Shown: one piece after another, positions 35,201 to 43,732 of the stretch
Layout: every line of letters starts with the position of its first letter
Numbering within the stretch: the stretch's first letter is position 1
Assembly: GCF_013377535.1 (NCBI RefSeq)
Contig: NZ_JABCJE010000003.1
Coordinates: forward strand, 310,001-374,000
DNA length: 64,000 bases
Origin: Donghicola mangrovi
GTDB taxonomy: Bacteria; Pseudomonadota; Alphaproteobacteria; Rhodobacterales; Rhodobacteraceae
Direction: 5' to 3'
Program-made: the position numbers and the translations under genes
The notes under the pieces: model-generated
Seen by the model: only the letters and a program-made list of their open reading frames with translations
What the model was told of the DNA's origin: nothing
Databases searched by the model: none

Positions 35201-35632
35201 TCCCACGCCGCCGAGGCGTTCGAGGGCGACTTCGAGATGACCTATCATCTGGCCCCGCCGCTCTGGGTCAAAGAGGGGGCGAATGGCCGTCCGCAAAAGC
35301 GCGCCTATGGGACGGGGATGGACCGTTGGCTGCGGCTGCTGGTCAAACTGCGGCCCCTGCGCGGGACCCCGTTCGATCCCTTTGGCCGCAGCGCCGAGCG
35401 CCGGATGGAGCGCGCCCTGATCCGGCAATACGAGGCCGATCTGGCCGATATTCTGCCCAAGGTCACGCCCGCCACCCGCGACATCGCGCTGGCCCTTGCG
35501 CGCCTGCCGCTGGACATCCGCGGCTTTGGCCCCGTCAAAGAGGCCAACGCTGCCAAGGCCGCCGCCACCCGCACCGATCTGCTGGCCGCGTTCCATGCGG
35601 GCGGGCCGGAAATGGCCAAGGCGGCCGAATAA
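32207..35632 (+). CDS. indolepyruvate ferredoxin oxidoreductase, fused alpha-beta subunits
   Basis: 1141-aa thiamine-diphosphate/iron-sulfur enzyme that oxidatively decarboxylates aryl- or branched 2-oxo acids to acyl-CoA. NTAGLVTGYRGSPLGAVDLQM opens the pyrimidine-binding part; YCAGCPHNTSTKVP is the cysteine-containing region before the ThDP domain. A ferredoxin-like cluster site follows near residues 634-680 (ICEGCGDCGVQSNC and later CNKDFSCLDGFCPSF), then the gamma-type domain VTGVGGTGVVTIGAVLAQAA. The start MSMHQITLED has GAGGGGAGG 6 nt upstream; an in-frame ATG 72 nt earlier is unlikely. Fusion of the two subunits is usual in alphaproteobacteria. Confidence 0.92.
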   Translation: MSMHQITLEDRFDLTKSPILLNGTQALVRLMLMQQERDRLAGLNTAGLVTGYRGSPLGAVDLQMMRAGRVLGKHHITFQPGLNEDLAATALWGSQQAELRGEGKYDGVFGLWYGKGPGVDRSGDVMRHANMAGSSRHGGVLMAMGDDHTGESSTVLHQSDWAMVDAYMPVVNPAGVQEILDFGLYGFALSRYAGVWVGLKTMKDTVEATGVVDGDPQRVQLVTPKGFAMPQGGLNIRLGDTPHAQEARMIDYKRFAAEAFSRANNMDKRVWGKAGAKIGFVAAGKNWLDLVHAFNLLNIDATEAERLGLTTYKVGQTWPLDMHGFHDWAEGLDLIIVVEEKRKLIEVQVKESIFDDRRGRRVYGWHKGGGAGADHGEELFPTRMALDPVMIAEKIGAILIEEGRGTDGVRAGLSTLAEARRADNAEDIAARLPYYCAGCPHNTSTKVPDGHRAYAGIGCHYMVQWMDRNTTGFTHMGAEGANWIGEAPFSNRKHVFQNLGDGTYNHSGVQAIRAALAAGTNITYKILYNDAVAMTGGQPNEGGLSPQRIARELQAMGVGHIAVVCDPKEEVDLDAFPEGLQMHERSEMPRVQEDCAQIEGVSAIIYIQTCAAEKRRRRKRGAFPDPDQRVFINTNICEGCGDCGVQSNCVAITPVETELGRKRAIDQSACNKDFSCLDGFCPSFVTVKGAKLRKQTTTALDLPDMPLPELPTINGTWNVVVTGVGGTGVVTIGAVLAQAAQIAGLGAGMMEMAGLAQKGGAVHIHCRLANSPDDISAIRVATGECDALIGGDLVVSAGAKTLGLTSAGRTGAVVNSHETVTGDFTRNPAFKLPTDRLSLALEARLKERVQMFDASTLAKNTLGDSIYSNMILLGAAWQRGLVPIGHDALVEAIRLNGAAVDNNLRAFETGRWAVLFPEDAYALSAPVVVNLPQSDAERIAFRVDHLRAYGGDRLARRFTKRLDGITDPELKMAVAEGYHKLLAYKDEYEVARLLLQTRSHAAEAFEGDFEMTYHLAPPLWVKEGANGRPQKRAYGTGMDRWLRLLVKLRPLRGTPFDPFGRSAERRMERALIRQYEADLADILPKVTPATRDIALALARLPLDIRGFGPVKEANAAKAAATRTDLLAAFHAGGPEMAKAAE

Positions 35633-35707
35633 CACCGACCGCGCCTTCGGGGGCTTCCCTCGGGGGCGCAAGCATGGTCTGTCAGGGCTACTGGCAGGAG
35701 GCTCATC

Positions 35708-36586
35708 ATGTCCAAGGACCGCGAGGTCGCCCGGGAAATCAGTTATTCCACCTCGGTCCCGTCCAAGGGCGGGCAGGCCTTGATTCGTCTGATGGAAAAC
35801 GTGACGGGGCGTCTTGGTCTGATCCGCCGCGCCATGGGCTATGAGGTCGAGGTCGCCCAAGGGCGCGACTTCTGGCAGGTGATGGTGGACCGTTACCGCC
35901 TGTCGCTGGACCTGATCGGGGGCTCGCTGGACAACATCCCGAAAACCGGCCCGCTGATCGTGGTCTCGAACCACCCTTACGGCATTCTGGACGGGCTGAT
36001 GATGGGGCACATCCTGTCAAAAACCCGTGGGGATTTCCGCATTCTGGCCAACAGCGTCTTTCGCCGGGCCGAGGATCTGAACCGCATCGTTCTGCCCATT
36101 TCCTTTGACGAAACCAAAGAGGCGGTGAAGCTGAATCTCGAAACCCGCAAGGCCGCGCTGGACTATCTGGCGGCGGGCGGGGCGATCGGGGTGTTTCCGG
36201 GGGGCACGGTATCCACATCTGCGACGCCGTTCTCGCAGCCGATGGACCCGGGCTGGCGCAGCTTTACCGCCAAGATGATCGCGAAGTCGGGGGCGGTGGT
36301 TGTGCCGATCTATTTCGACGGCCACAACAGCCGCATGTTCCAGCTGGCCAGCCACCTGCATCTGGCCCTGCGCATGGGGCTTTTGATCCGCGAATTCAGG
36401 GCGCGCGTCGGCACGCCGGTCCGCGTTGTGGTGGGCGAACCGATCCCCGTGGCCGAACTGCAATCGCGATCAAAGGACACGCGAGAGATGATGGATTTCC
36501 TTCGAAAAAGCACGTATGCCCTGTCGCCAAAGCCGTTCAAATCGTATGATTATGGCTTCGAATTCGAAGAAAAGCGCAAAGGCTAG
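35708..36586 (+). CDS. lysophospholipid acyltransferase-family protein
   Basis: 292 aa. [10 protein letters not shown] (residues ~88-97) is the NH-x4-D acyltransferase active site; FPGGTVSTS (~164) and [17 protein letters not shown] (~199) are the other PlsC-like blocks. It resembles OlsA/hemolysin-type acyltransferases that make acylated ornithine lipid or phospholipid, a guess from motif and size. CAGGAGG lies upstream of the ATG. Five nucleotides separate it from murI. Confidence 0.82.
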   Translation: MSKDREVAREISYSTSVPSKGGQALIRLMENVTGRLGLIRRAMGYEVEVAQGRDFWQVMVDRYRLSLDLIGGSLDNIPKTGPLIVVSNHPYGILDGLMMGHILSKTRGDFRILANSVFRRAEDLNRIVLPISFDETKEAVKLNLETRKAALDYLAAGGAIGVFPGGTVSTSATPFSQPMDPGWRSFTAKMIAKSGAVVVPIYFDGHNSRMFQLASHLHLALRMGLLIREFRARVGTPVRVVVGEPIPVAELQSRSKDTREMMDFLRKSTYALSPKPFKSYDYGFEFEEKRKG

Positions 36587-36591
36587 GGCAG

Positions 36592-37404
36592 ATGGCAGTA
36601 GGGATTTTCGACTCGGGGCTTGGCGGGCTGACCGTTCTGGACGCGGTAAGCCGCCGTCTGCCGGACGTGCCGCTGGTGTACTTCGGGGATAACGCACACG
36701 CGCCTTACGGGGTGCGCGATGCGGATGACATCTACAACCTGACCACCAAAGCGGTCGAGCGTATGTGGGCCGAGGGCGTCGATCTGGTGATCATCGCGTG
36801 CAACACCGCCAGCGCCGCCGCCCTGCGCCGTATGCAAGAAAGCTGGCTGCCCAAAGACAAGCGCTGCCTTGGCGTGTTCGTGCCGCTGATCGAGGCGCTG
36901 ACCGAACGCCAGTGGGGTGACAACAGCCCGCCGCGTCAGGTCAAGGTGAACAACGTCGCCCTGTTCGCGACCCCCGCGACCGTTTCCAGTCGTGCGTTCC
37001 AACGCGAACTGGCCTTCCGCGCGATCGGTGTCGACGTGGAGGCTCAGGCCTGCGGCGGTGTCGTCGATGCGATCGAGGACGGCGATATGATCCTGGCCGA
37101 AGCCTTGGTCCGCAGCCACGTGGACGCGCTGAAACGCAAGATGCCCCATCCCGACGCCGCCATTCTGGGCTGCACTCACTATCCTTTGATGGAGAGCACC
37201 TTCCAGGAGGCTTTGGGCGCGGATGTGGAAGTGTATAGTCAGGCCAATCTCGTGGCCGAGAGCCTTGCCGATTATCTGCAGCGCCGTCCCGAGATGCTGG
37301 GGTCGGGCACCGAGAGCATGTTCCTGACCTCGGGCAATCCGGCCAAGGTGTCCGCCCGCGCCACCCAGTTCCTGCGCCGCGAAATCAAGTTTCGTTCTGC
37401 GTGA
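36592..37404 (+). CDS. murI: glutamate racemase
   Basis: 270-aa cofactor-independent racemase making D-glutamate for peptidoglycan. [18 protein letters not shown] is the substrate-binding N-terminus, [11 protein letters not shown] follows, and the two catalytic cysteines are in [10 protein letters not shown] and [10 protein letters not shown]. Length is normal. Its stop is 29 nt before argC. Confidence 0.95.
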   Translation: MAVGIFDSGLGGLTVLDAVSRRLPDVPLVYFGDNAHAPYGVRDADDIYNLTTKAVERMWAEGVDLVIIACNTASAAALRRMQESWLPKDKRCLGVFVPLIEALTERQWGDNSPPRQVKVNNVALFATPATVSSRAFQRELAFRAIGVDVEAQACGGVVDAIEDGDMILAEALVRSHVDALKRKMPHPDAAILGCTHYPLMESTFQEALGADVEVYSQANLVAESLADYLQRRPEMLGSGTESMFLTSGNPAKVSARATQFLRREIKFRSA

Positions 37405-37433
37405 TAACCGTTTGAAATAAAGGGATACTCCCC

Positions 37434-38462
37434 ATGTCCTACAAAGTCGCCATCATTGGCGCCTCGGGTTATACCGGGGCAGAGCTGATCCGTCTGATCG
37501 CCACCCACCCCGAGATCGAGATCGCGGCCCTTGGCGCGAACTCCAAGGCCGGGCAGACCATTGCCCAAGTCTTTCCGCACCTGCGCCATCTGGACCTGCC
37601 CGCGCTGGTCAAGATGGAAGAGATCGACTTTGACCAGATCGACCTGTGCTTCTGCGCCCTGCCGCACAAGACCAGCCAAGAGGTCATTAACCAGCTGCCC
37701 AAGACCCTGAAAATCGTGGACCTGTCCGCGGACTTCCGTCTGCGCGATCCGGCGGAATACGAGAAGTGGTACGGCAACCCCCACGCCGCGGTCGAGATGC
37801 AGAAAGAGGCCGTGTATGGCCTGACCGAGTTCTACCGCGACGACATCAAGAACGCCCGTCTGGTGGCCGGCACCGGCTGTAACGCGGCCACCGGCCAGTA
37901 CGTGCTGCGCCCGCTGATCGCCGCTGGCGTCATTGATCTGGACAACATCATTCTGGACCTGAAATGCGCAGTTTCCGGCGCGGGCCGCTCTCTGAAAGAG
38001 AACCTGCTGCACGCCGAACTGTCCGAGGGTTATCACGCCTATTCCGCTGGCGGCACCCATCGTCATTTGGGCGAGTTCGATCAGGAATTCTCGGCCATCG
38101 CGGGCCGTCCGGTGAAAATCCAGTTCACCCCCCACCTGATCCCCGCCAACCGTGGCATTCTGGCGACCAGCTATGTCCACGGCGACGCGGCCAAAATCCA
38201 CGAGACGCTGGCAGCGGCCTACAAGGACGAACCCTTTATCGAGGTTCTGCCCTTCAAGGAACTGCCCTCGACCCGTCACATCCGTGGCTCGAACTTCTGC
38301 CATATCGGCGTGGTTGCCGACCGGATCGAAGGTCGCGCCATCGTGGTCGCCGCGCTGGACAACCTGACCAAGGGTTCCAGCGGGCAGGCGCTGCAGAACG
38401 CCAACCTGATGCTCGGGATCGAGGAAACGACCGGCCTGATGCTGGCGCCTTGCTTCCCGTAA
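37434..38462 (+). CDS. argC: N-acetyl-gamma-glutamyl-phosphate reductase
   Basis: 342-aa NADPH-dependent enzyme, third step of arginine synthesis. The Rossmann start is [24 protein letters not shown], then [14 protein letters not shown] and [12 protein letters not shown]. The catalytic cysteine is in [14 protein letters not shown], and [27 protein letters not shown] and [15 protein letters not shown] complete the pattern. Followed by ccmE after a hairpin-containing 79-bp gap. Confidence 0.95.
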   Translation: MSYKVAIIGASGYTGAELIRLIATHPEIEIAALGANSKAGQTIAQVFPHLRHLDLPALVKMEEIDFDQIDLCFCALPHKTSQEVINQLPKTLKIVDLSADFRLRDPAEYEKWYGNPHAAVEMQKEAVYGLTEFYRDDIKNARLVAGTGCNAATGQYVLRPLIAAGVIDLDNIILDLKCAVSGAGRSLKENLLHAELSEGYHAYSAGGTHRHLGEFDQEFSAIAGRPVKIQFTPHLIPANRGILATSYVHGDAAKIHETLAAAYKDEPFIEVLPFKELPSTRHIRGSNFCHIGVVADRIEGRAIVVAALDNLTKGSSGQALQNANLMLGIEETTGLMLAPCFP

Positions 38463-38466
38463 TGAC

Positions 38467-38497
38467 ATCGCGCCGCAGGGGCTTGGACCTTGCGGCG
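38467..38497 (+). terminator. hairpin after argC
   Basis: Stem GCGCCGCAGG paired with CCTTGCGGCGC (one bulge), a few nt after the argC stop. No T-run follows, so termination would be partial at best. Confidence 0.4.
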
Positions 38498-38541
38498 CAT
38501 CCGCATATATTGCGGAACACGAATATTCGGAGGAGGTTCGG

Positions 38542-39000
38542 ATGAAGTCGCTGAAAAAGACACGCCGCATTCAGGTGATCGCAGTTGCGGTCGTCGCCCT
38601 GATCGTGTCCACCGGCCTGATCGGCTATGCGATGCGCGACGGCATCAACTTCTTCCGCGCTCCCAGCCAGATCGTGGCCGAGCCGCCGGCACCCAATGAA
38701 ACCTTCCGCATCGGCGGTCTGGTCGAAGAGGGCAGCCTGAAGCGCGGCGAGGGCGAGACGATCAGCTTCTCGGTCACCGATGGCGGGGCGACTGTGCCCG
38801 TTGTCTATACCGGCGTTCTGCCCGACCTGTTCGGTGAAAAGCAGGGTATGGTCGGCACCGGCCGCTATATCAACGGCGTGTTCGAAGCGACTGAAATCCT
38901 TGCCAAACACGACGAGACCTACATGCCCAAAGAAGTTGTGGATGCGCTCAAGGAGCAGGGCGTTTACGTGGACCCGAACGCTAAGGGCACCGGTAGTTAA
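38542..39000 (+). CDS. ccmE: cytochrome c maturation protein CcmE (haem chaperone)
   Basis: 152-aa periplasmic haem carrier with an N-terminal membrane anchor (residues ~9-30) and an OB-fold. The covalent haem histidine is His123, in ILAKHDETYMPKEV, with Tyr127 four residues later. FRIGGLVEEGSLKRGEGETISFSVTDG and VVYTGVLPDLFGEKQGMVGTG are typical. GGAGGAGG precedes the ATG. ccmF and ccmH follow but are separated from it by two phage-type lysis genes. Confidence 0.96.
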   Translation: MKSLKKTRRIQVIAVAVVALIVSTGLIGYAMRDGINFFRAPSQIVAEPPAPNETFRIGGLVEEGSLKRGEGETISFSVTDGGATVPVVYTGVLPDLFGEKQGMVGTGRYINGVFEATEILAKHDETYMPKEVVDALKEQGVYVDPNAKGTGS

Positions 39001-39020
39001 CCTGACCGGCTAACCATCGG

Positions 39021-39042
39021 CCCCCGAAACAGCATTCGGGGG
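39021..39042 (+). promoter_or_regulatory. hairpin directly before the endolysin start
   Basis: Perfect 8-bp stem CCCCCGAA/TTCGGGGG, loop ACAGCA. It ends 5 nt before the endolysin ATG, and its right arm contains the only G-rich candidate ribosome site. It could lower endolysin translation or cut ccmE transcripts. Inferred. Confidence 0.5.
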
Positions 39043-39047
39043 TTCGA

Positions 39048-39659
39048 ATGGACAAAATCACGAAAATGGCTTGGGACATCGTCGCGCGCGAGGGCGGCTA
39101 TGTGAACGATCCCGATGATCCGGGCGGCGCGACCAATCACGGCGTGACCCTTGGGACGATGCAGCGTCTGGGGCTGGACCTGACCGGCGATGGCCGCGTG
39201 GATGCCGCCGATGTGCGGGCGCTGACCCGCGAACAGGCGGTGCAGATTTTCCTTGATCACTACTTCCTGAAACCGCGCATCGACCAGCTGCCAGAGGTCC
39301 TGCACGACACCGTTTTCGACATGTACGTCAACGCTGGGGCCAATGCGATCAAGGTTCTGCAACGTCTGCTGACCCAGATGGGCCACGGCCTGACCGATGA
39401 CGGCGTGATCGGGCCTATTACCGTGGCGGCCTGCCATGCGGCGGCGGCGGTGTCGGCCAGCCACCTGCGCGATGCCTACGGGATTGCCCGCCGGAACTAT
39501 TACTACCGTCTGGCAGATGACCGCCCTGCCAGCCGCAAATACGCCCGCCGCCGCGACGGGGGCAAAGGCGGCTGGATCGCGCGGGCCGAGGAATTCATCT
39601 CACCGCGCTACCACCTGACGGACGCCGACCATCTGGCGCGGGTGGCGGCATGGGGATGA
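39048..39659 (+). CDS. GTA/phage-type endolysin, GH108 N-acetylmuramidase
   Basis: 203 aa, no signal peptide. WDIVAREGGYVNDPDDPGGATNHGVTLGTMQ is the GH108 active-site region with the catalytic Glu15; a peptidoglycan-binding-type C-terminal region follows. GDGRVDAADVRAL looks like a small calcium-loop insertion, as in other family members. It is followed by a holin that overlaps it by 10 bp. Pairs of this kind release gene transfer agent particles from Rhodobacter capsulatus, so this is the likely GTA lysis enzyme. GTA structural genes are not in the window. Confidence 0.88.
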   Translation: MDKITKMAWDIVAREGGYVNDPDDPGGATNHGVTLGTMQRLGLDLTGDGRVDAADVRALTREQAVQIFLDHYFLKPRIDQLPEVLHDTVFDMYVNAGANAIKVLQRLLTQMGHGLTDDGVIGPITVAACHAAAAVSASHLRDAYGIARRNYYYRLADDRPASRKYARRRDGGKGGWIARAEEFISPRYHLTDADHLARVAAWG

Positions 39660-40177
39660 TGTGGCGGGCGATGGACCTGCTGTTCGGGGGCCGCAACGTG
39701 ATCGCCGACACCGCCGAAGTCTGGCGCGAGAATGCCGAGGCCTCGGGGCAGCGGGCCACCCAGATGCATTCCGCCGCGCTGAATCAGCTGGCCGCCGAAT
39801 ATGCGCGTCCCCAGCGGGGGTGGTTCGACGGGGTGGTAGACGGGCTTAACCGTTTGCCCCGTCCCATGCTGGCGCTGGGGGTGCTGGGGCTCTTCGGGAT
39901 GGCGATGCATGATCCGGTGTGGTTCGCGGCGCGGATGCAAGGGCTGTCGCTGGTGCCAGAGCCCCTGTGGTGGCTGATGGGGGTGATTGTCAGCTTCTAC
40001 TTTGGGGCGCGGCATCAGGCGAAAACGCAGGATTTCCAGCGCGATATGCTGGCCTCGGCGGCGCGGGTGCCCCAAGTGGTCAGCCAGATCCGCGCACTGG
40101 AAGAGCCCGCACCAACCGACAATCCGGCCTTATCCGAATGGCGCACCATAGCGGGTGGCAAAGCCGCGACAAAGTGA
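39650..40177 (+). CDS. GTA-type holin (3-TM family)
   Basis: 175 aa. The polar N-terminus is MGMMWRAMDLLFGGRNVIADTAEVW. Two clear hydrophobic segments follow: RPMLALGVLGLFGMAMHDPVWF (residues ~71-92) and EPLWWLMGVIVSFYFGARH (~103-121). The closing GARHQAKTQDFQRDM helix matches the holin family linked to Rhodobacterales gene transfer agents. It would form pores that let the GH108 enzyme reach the wall. Alternative starts 6 or 9 nt later exist. It ends 58 nt before ccmF. Confidence 0.87.
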   Translation: MGMMWRAMDLLFGGRNVIADTAEVWRENAEASGQRATQMHSAALNQLAAEYARPQRGWFDGVVDGLNRLPRPMLALGVLGLFGMAMHDPVWFAARMQGLSLVPEPLWWLMGVIVSFYFGARHQAKTQDFQRDMLASAARVPQVVSQIRALEEPAPTDNPALSEWRTIAGGKAATK

Positions 40178-40185
40178 ACCTTAGT

Positions 40186-40209
40186 CGGGGCCGATTGTGA
40201 TTGGCCCCG
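40186..40209 (+). other. hairpin between holin and ccmF
   Basis: 7-bp stem CGGGGCC/GGCCCCG with a 10-nt loop, no T-run. With the hairpin at 39021-39042 it brackets the lysis cassette inside the ccm genes. Confidence 0.5.
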
Positions 40210-40235
40210 CACAGGCAAACGCCTAATATCCGCGC

Positions 40236-42203
40236 ATGATTACAGAGCTCGGACACTTCGCCCTTATCCTCGCCTTTCTGGTTGCCATCGTTCAGGCAAT
40301 CGTTCCCCTGATTGGCGCCCATAAACGCTGGCACGGCTGGATGGCCGTGGCCGAACCTGCCGCCGTTGCGCAATTTTTGCTGACGGCTGCGGCCTTTGCC
40401 GCGCTGACCCACGCCTTTGTGGTGTCCGATTTCAGCCTGCGACTGGTGGTGCTGAACAGCCATTCCGCCAAACCGATGCTCTACAAAGTCAGCGGCGTCT
40501 GGGGCAACCACGAGGGCTCTATGCTGCTGTGGGTGCTGATCCTGACCCTGTTCGGCGCATGTGCCGCGTGGTTCGGAGGGGCGCTGCCCCCCACGCTGAA
40601 GGCCCGCGTTCTGGCGGTTCAATCGTCGATCGCGGTGGCATTCTTTGCCTTCATCATCTTTACGTCGAACCCGTTCCTGCGCCTCGCGGTGCCGCCCTTT
40701 GACGGGCAGGACCTGAACCCGCTGCTGCAGGACCCCGGTTTGGCCTTTCACCCGCCGTTCCTGTATCTAGGCTATGTGGGCCTGAGCATGGCCTTCAGTT
40801 TCGCCGTTGCCGCGTTGATCGAAGGGCGCGTGGACGCCGCTTGGGCGCGCTGGGTGCGTCCGTGGACGCTGGCCGCGTGGGTCTTCCTGACCATCGGCAT
40901 CGCGCTGGGGTCGTGGTGGGCCTATTACGAACTGGGTTGGGGCGGCTTCTGGTTCTGGGACCCCGTGGAAAACGCCAGCTTTATGCCGTGGCTCGTGGGG
41001 GCGGCGCTGCTGCACTCGGCCATCGTGGTGGAAAAGCGTGAAGCTCTGAAAAGCTGGACCATCCTGCTGGCGATCCTTGCCTTCGGGTTCTCGCTGATCG
41101 GGACGTTCATCGTGCGTTCGGGCGTGCTGACCTCGGTTCATGCGTTCGCCAATGACCCCGAGCGCGGCGTGTTCATCCTTTTCATTCTGGCGTTCTTTAT
41201 GGGCGGGGCGCTGACCCTGTTCGCGGCCCGCGCCAATGTCATGGAGGCCAAGGGCGTCTTTGGCATGGTCAGCCGCGAAAGCGCCTTGGTGCTGAACAAC
41301 ATCCTGCTGGCCGTGGCCGCGTTCGTGGTCTTCACCGGTACCATCTGGCCGCTGGTGGCCGAGATGTTCTTTGACCGGAAACTGTCCGTAGGGGCGCCGT
41401 TCTTTAACATGGCGTTTACGCCCTTCATGGTGGTCTTGGGTCTGATCCTGCCGCTTGGGTCGATGCTGCCGTGGAAGCGTGGCAGCCTTGGCCGCGTCAG
41501 CCGCCATCTGGTGCCCGCGCTGGTGCTGGCCGTGGCGATTGCGGTGCTGGCCTATGCGATCCAGACCGGCAAAACCGCCCTTGGTCCCATCGGCCTGCTG
41601 CTGGGCTCTTGGATGATCGCCGGTGCCGCCGTCGATCTCTGGAGCCGTACGGGACGCGGTGCGAACCGTTTGGGCCGTCTGACCCGTATGCCCCGCGCAG
41701 ACTGGGGCAAGGCGCTGGCGCATTCCGGCCTCGGGGTCGTGTTCATCGGCATCTCTTGCCTGATGGCGTGGCAACAGGAAGACATCCGGACCGTGCAAAT
41801 CGGCGAACCTTTTGAGGTCGGGGGCTATTCGCTGGTCCTCAATGGCGTCGAAGAGGTGAAGGGGCCGAACTATATCTCGACCACCGGCCACGTGACGGTG
41901 TCCAAGGACGGCAAGCTGATCGCCAACCTCGATCCGGAAAAGCGGGTCTATCCCGTGGCCAAGATGCCCACCACCGAGGCTGCGATCGACAGCGGCTTCT
42001 TGCGTGACGTCTATGTGGTGATCGGCGATCCGCAGGCCGATGGCGGTTGGGCCGTGCGCACCTATATCAAGCCGCTGGCCGACTGGATCTGGTCGGGCGC
42101 GATCATCATGGCATTGGGCGGCGTGCTCAGCCTGTCGGACCGCCGTTATCGCGTCGCGGCCGGGGCGCGCAAATCCGCCCCCCAAGGAGTGCCCGCAGAA
42201 TGA
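40236..42203 (+). CDS. ccmF: cytochrome c haem lyase subunit CcmF
   Basis: 655-aa polytopic protein with about 15 transmembrane helices. The tryptophan-rich haem-handling segment is WGGFWFWDPVENASFMPWL, preceded by KVSGVWGNHEGSMLLWVLI. Periplasmic histidines occur in the PGLAFHPPFLYLGYVG and SVHAFANDPERG segments. A C-terminal periplasmic domain is present (VGGYSLVLNGVEEVKGPNY). It joins CcmE-delivered haem to apocytochromes together with CcmH. The stop overlaps ccmH by 4 bp. Confidence 0.96.
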   Translation: MITELGHFALILAFLVAIVQAIVPLIGAHKRWHGWMAVAEPAAVAQFLLTAAAFAALTHAFVVSDFSLRLVVLNSHSAKPMLYKVSGVWGNHEGSMLLWVLILTLFGACAAWFGGALPPTLKARVLAVQSSIAVAFFAFIIFTSNPFLRLAVPPFDGQDLNPLLQDPGLAFHPPFLYLGYVGLSMAFSFAVAALIEGRVDAAWARWVRPWTLAAWVFLTIGIALGSWWAYYELGWGGFWFWDPVENASFMPWLVGAALLHSAIVVEKREALKSWTILLAILAFGFSLIGTFIVRSGVLTSVHAFANDPERGVFILFILAFFMGGALTLFAARANVMEAKGVFGMVSRESALVLNNILLAVAAFVVFTGTIWPLVAEMFFDRKLSVGAPFFNMAFTPFMVVLGLILPLGSMLPWKRGSLGRVSRHLVPALVLAVAIAVLAYAIQTGKTALGPIGLLLGSWMIAGAAVDLWSRTGRGANRLGRLTRMPRADWGKALAHSGLGVVFIGISCLMAWQQEDIRTVQIGEPFEVGGYSLVLNGVEEVKGPNYISTTGHVTVSKDGKLIANLDPEKRVYPVAKMPTTEAAIDSGFLRDVYVVIGDPQADGGWAVRTYIKPLADWIWSGAIIMALGGVLSLSDRRYRVAAGARKSAPQGVPAE

Positions 42204-42658
42204 AACGCCTGTTCCTGATCTTGGCGCTTTTGCTGTCGGCGCCCTTGGCCCACGCTGTGCAGCCCGATGAAATCCTGCCCGATCCCGCCATGGAAGAGCG
42301 GGCGCGGGACATTTCCGCCGGTCTGCGCTGCCTGGTCTGCCGCAACGAAAGCATCGACGAATCGAACGCCGAACTGGCCCGTGACCTGCGCCTTCTGGTG
42401 CGGGAACGGCTGGTGGCAGGCGACACCAACGAAGAGGTCGTGGAGTACGTCGTGGACCGCTACGGCGAATACGTGCTGCTGAACCCCACGACCAACGGCT
42501 CGAATATCTTTCTGTGGCTGGCGGGGCCGATCATGGCCCTGATCGGGCTGGTTCTGGCGTTCTTTTATCTGCGCGGCCGATCCACCGCGCGCCCCACCAC
42601 CGAAGACCGCCTGAGCGCCGAGGAAGAGGCGCGCCTGAACGAAATCCTGCGGGACTGA
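42200..42658 (+). CDS. ccmH: cytochrome c maturation protein CcmH (apocytochrome thiol reductant)
   Basis: 152 aa with a cleavable signal peptide (MKRLFLILALLLSAPLAHAV), the periplasmic LRCLVCRNESI motif with the CxxC cysteine pair that reduces apocytochrome thiols, and one C-terminal membrane helix (IFLWLAGPIMALIGLVLAFFYL). Size matches the short CcmH/Ccl2 form of alphaproteobacteria. The start is the ATG overlapping the ccmF stop, with CAAGGAG upstream. CcmI is not nearby. Confidence 0.95.
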   Translation: MKRLFLILALLLSAPLAHAVQPDEILPDPAMEERARDISAGLRCLVCRNESIDESNAELARDLRLLVRERLVAGDTNEEVVEYVVDRYGEYVLLNPTTNGSNIFLWLAGPIMALIGLVLAFFYLRGRSTARPTTEDRLSAEEEARLNEILRD

Positions 42659-42728
42659 CGCTGGGTTTTTCTTTTCTGTCTCTGGCCTTTCCGCTTTGAT
42701 GCGGGCCAGAGACCAGAGGAGGCCTTCC

Positions 42729-43505
42729 ATGCAATTCCAGACCATCACCTACGAGATTGCGGACAACATCGCGGTGCTCACCCTGAACCGTCCCGATGTG
42801 ATGAACGCGCTGTCCTCGCAGATGCGGGCAGAGATCCTCGAGGCGGTCAAGGATGCGGGCAAAAACGCGCGGGTGCTGGTCATGACCGGCTCTGGTCGGG
42901 CGTTCTGCTCGGGTCAGGATCTGTCGGATGCGGGCAACCTGAACGCGCTGGACCTGGAGCGTGTGCTGCGCGACGAATACGTTCCCATGCTGCAGGCGAT
43001 CTATGATTGCCCCGTGCCGACCATCAGCGCAGTGAACGGCACGGCGGCGGGGGCAGGGGCCAACCTTGCGCTGGCGGCCGACGTGGTGATCGCAACCGAA
43101 AGCGCGGTGTTCCTGCAGGCCTTTGCCCGTATCGGCCTGATCCCCGACGCTGGTGGCACCTATTGGCTGCCCCGCCAGATGGGCGCGGCCAAGGCCATGG
43201 GCGCGGCCCTCTTCGCAGAGCCCATCACCGCCCGTCAGGCCGACGACTGGGGCATGATCTGGGAGGCCATACCCGACACCGATTTCGACGCCCACTGGCG
43301 CGCCCGCGCGGCCAAGCTGGCCAGCGGCCCCTCGATCGCCTACCAGCACATCAAGGCGTCCCTGCGGGGCAGCTGGAACAACACCCTCGAGGAGCAGCTT
43401 TTCGTCGAGGCGCAGTTGCAAGGCGCGTGCGGCGGCACCCGCGATTTCAAAGAGGGGGTTCTGGCGTTCCTTGAAAAACGCCCTGCCTCTTACGAAGGGC
43501 GCTGA
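42729..43505 (+). CDS. enoyl-CoA hydratase/isomerase family, PaaG-like
   Basis: 258-aa crotonase-fold protein. AFCSGQDLSDAG and NGTAAGAGANLALAADVVIATESAVFLQAFARIGLIPDAGGTYWLPRQMG are close to PaaG (ring-1,2-epoxyphenylacetyl-CoA isomerase), including the IGLIPDAGGTYWLPR block. MQFQTITYEIADN is the start after AGAGGAGG. No other phenylacetate genes are nearby, so the substrate stays open. Confidence 0.82.
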   Translation: MQFQTITYEIADNIAVLTLNRPDVMNALSSQMRAEILEAVKDAGKNARVLVMTGSGRAFCSGQDLSDAGNLNALDLERVLRDEYVPMLQAIYDCPVPTISAVNGTAAGAGANLALAADVVIATESAVFLQAFARIGLIPDAGGTYWLPRQMGAAKAMGAALFAEPITARQADDWGMIWEAIPDTDFDAHWRARAAKLASGPSIAYQHIKASLRGSWNNTLEEQLFVEAQLQGACGGTRDFKEGVLAFLEKRPASYEGR

Positions 43506-43732
43506 TTTCCCAAGGGAAACAATCCCGCGCCCGCTTTGGATAGGCCTGCTAAGGCCTCTCATTGCGGGATAAGCGGGGCGCACGAATAAGATCAAAACAG
43601 ACTGTCAGGTCCTGTGCCCCCATCGGGACGGGGCCTTTTACGTTAATAGACCCTTAAATTCCCCACTTGCTTTTGCCTTATTTTTGCCAAAATCTGAAAA
43701 CGGGTCAGGCAGCTTTTTCTGCCTTTTAAATA

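Noticed and set aside
38996-39016. CtrA-type site TTAA-N7-TTAA upstream of the endolysin
   Set aside because: TTAA is present but the second element is CTAA at the wrong spacing.
39039-39052. T-loop-like GGTTCGAAT, suggesting a tRNA end
   Set aside because: No acceptor, D or anticodon arms can be drawn around it; it is part of the hairpin before the endolysin gene.
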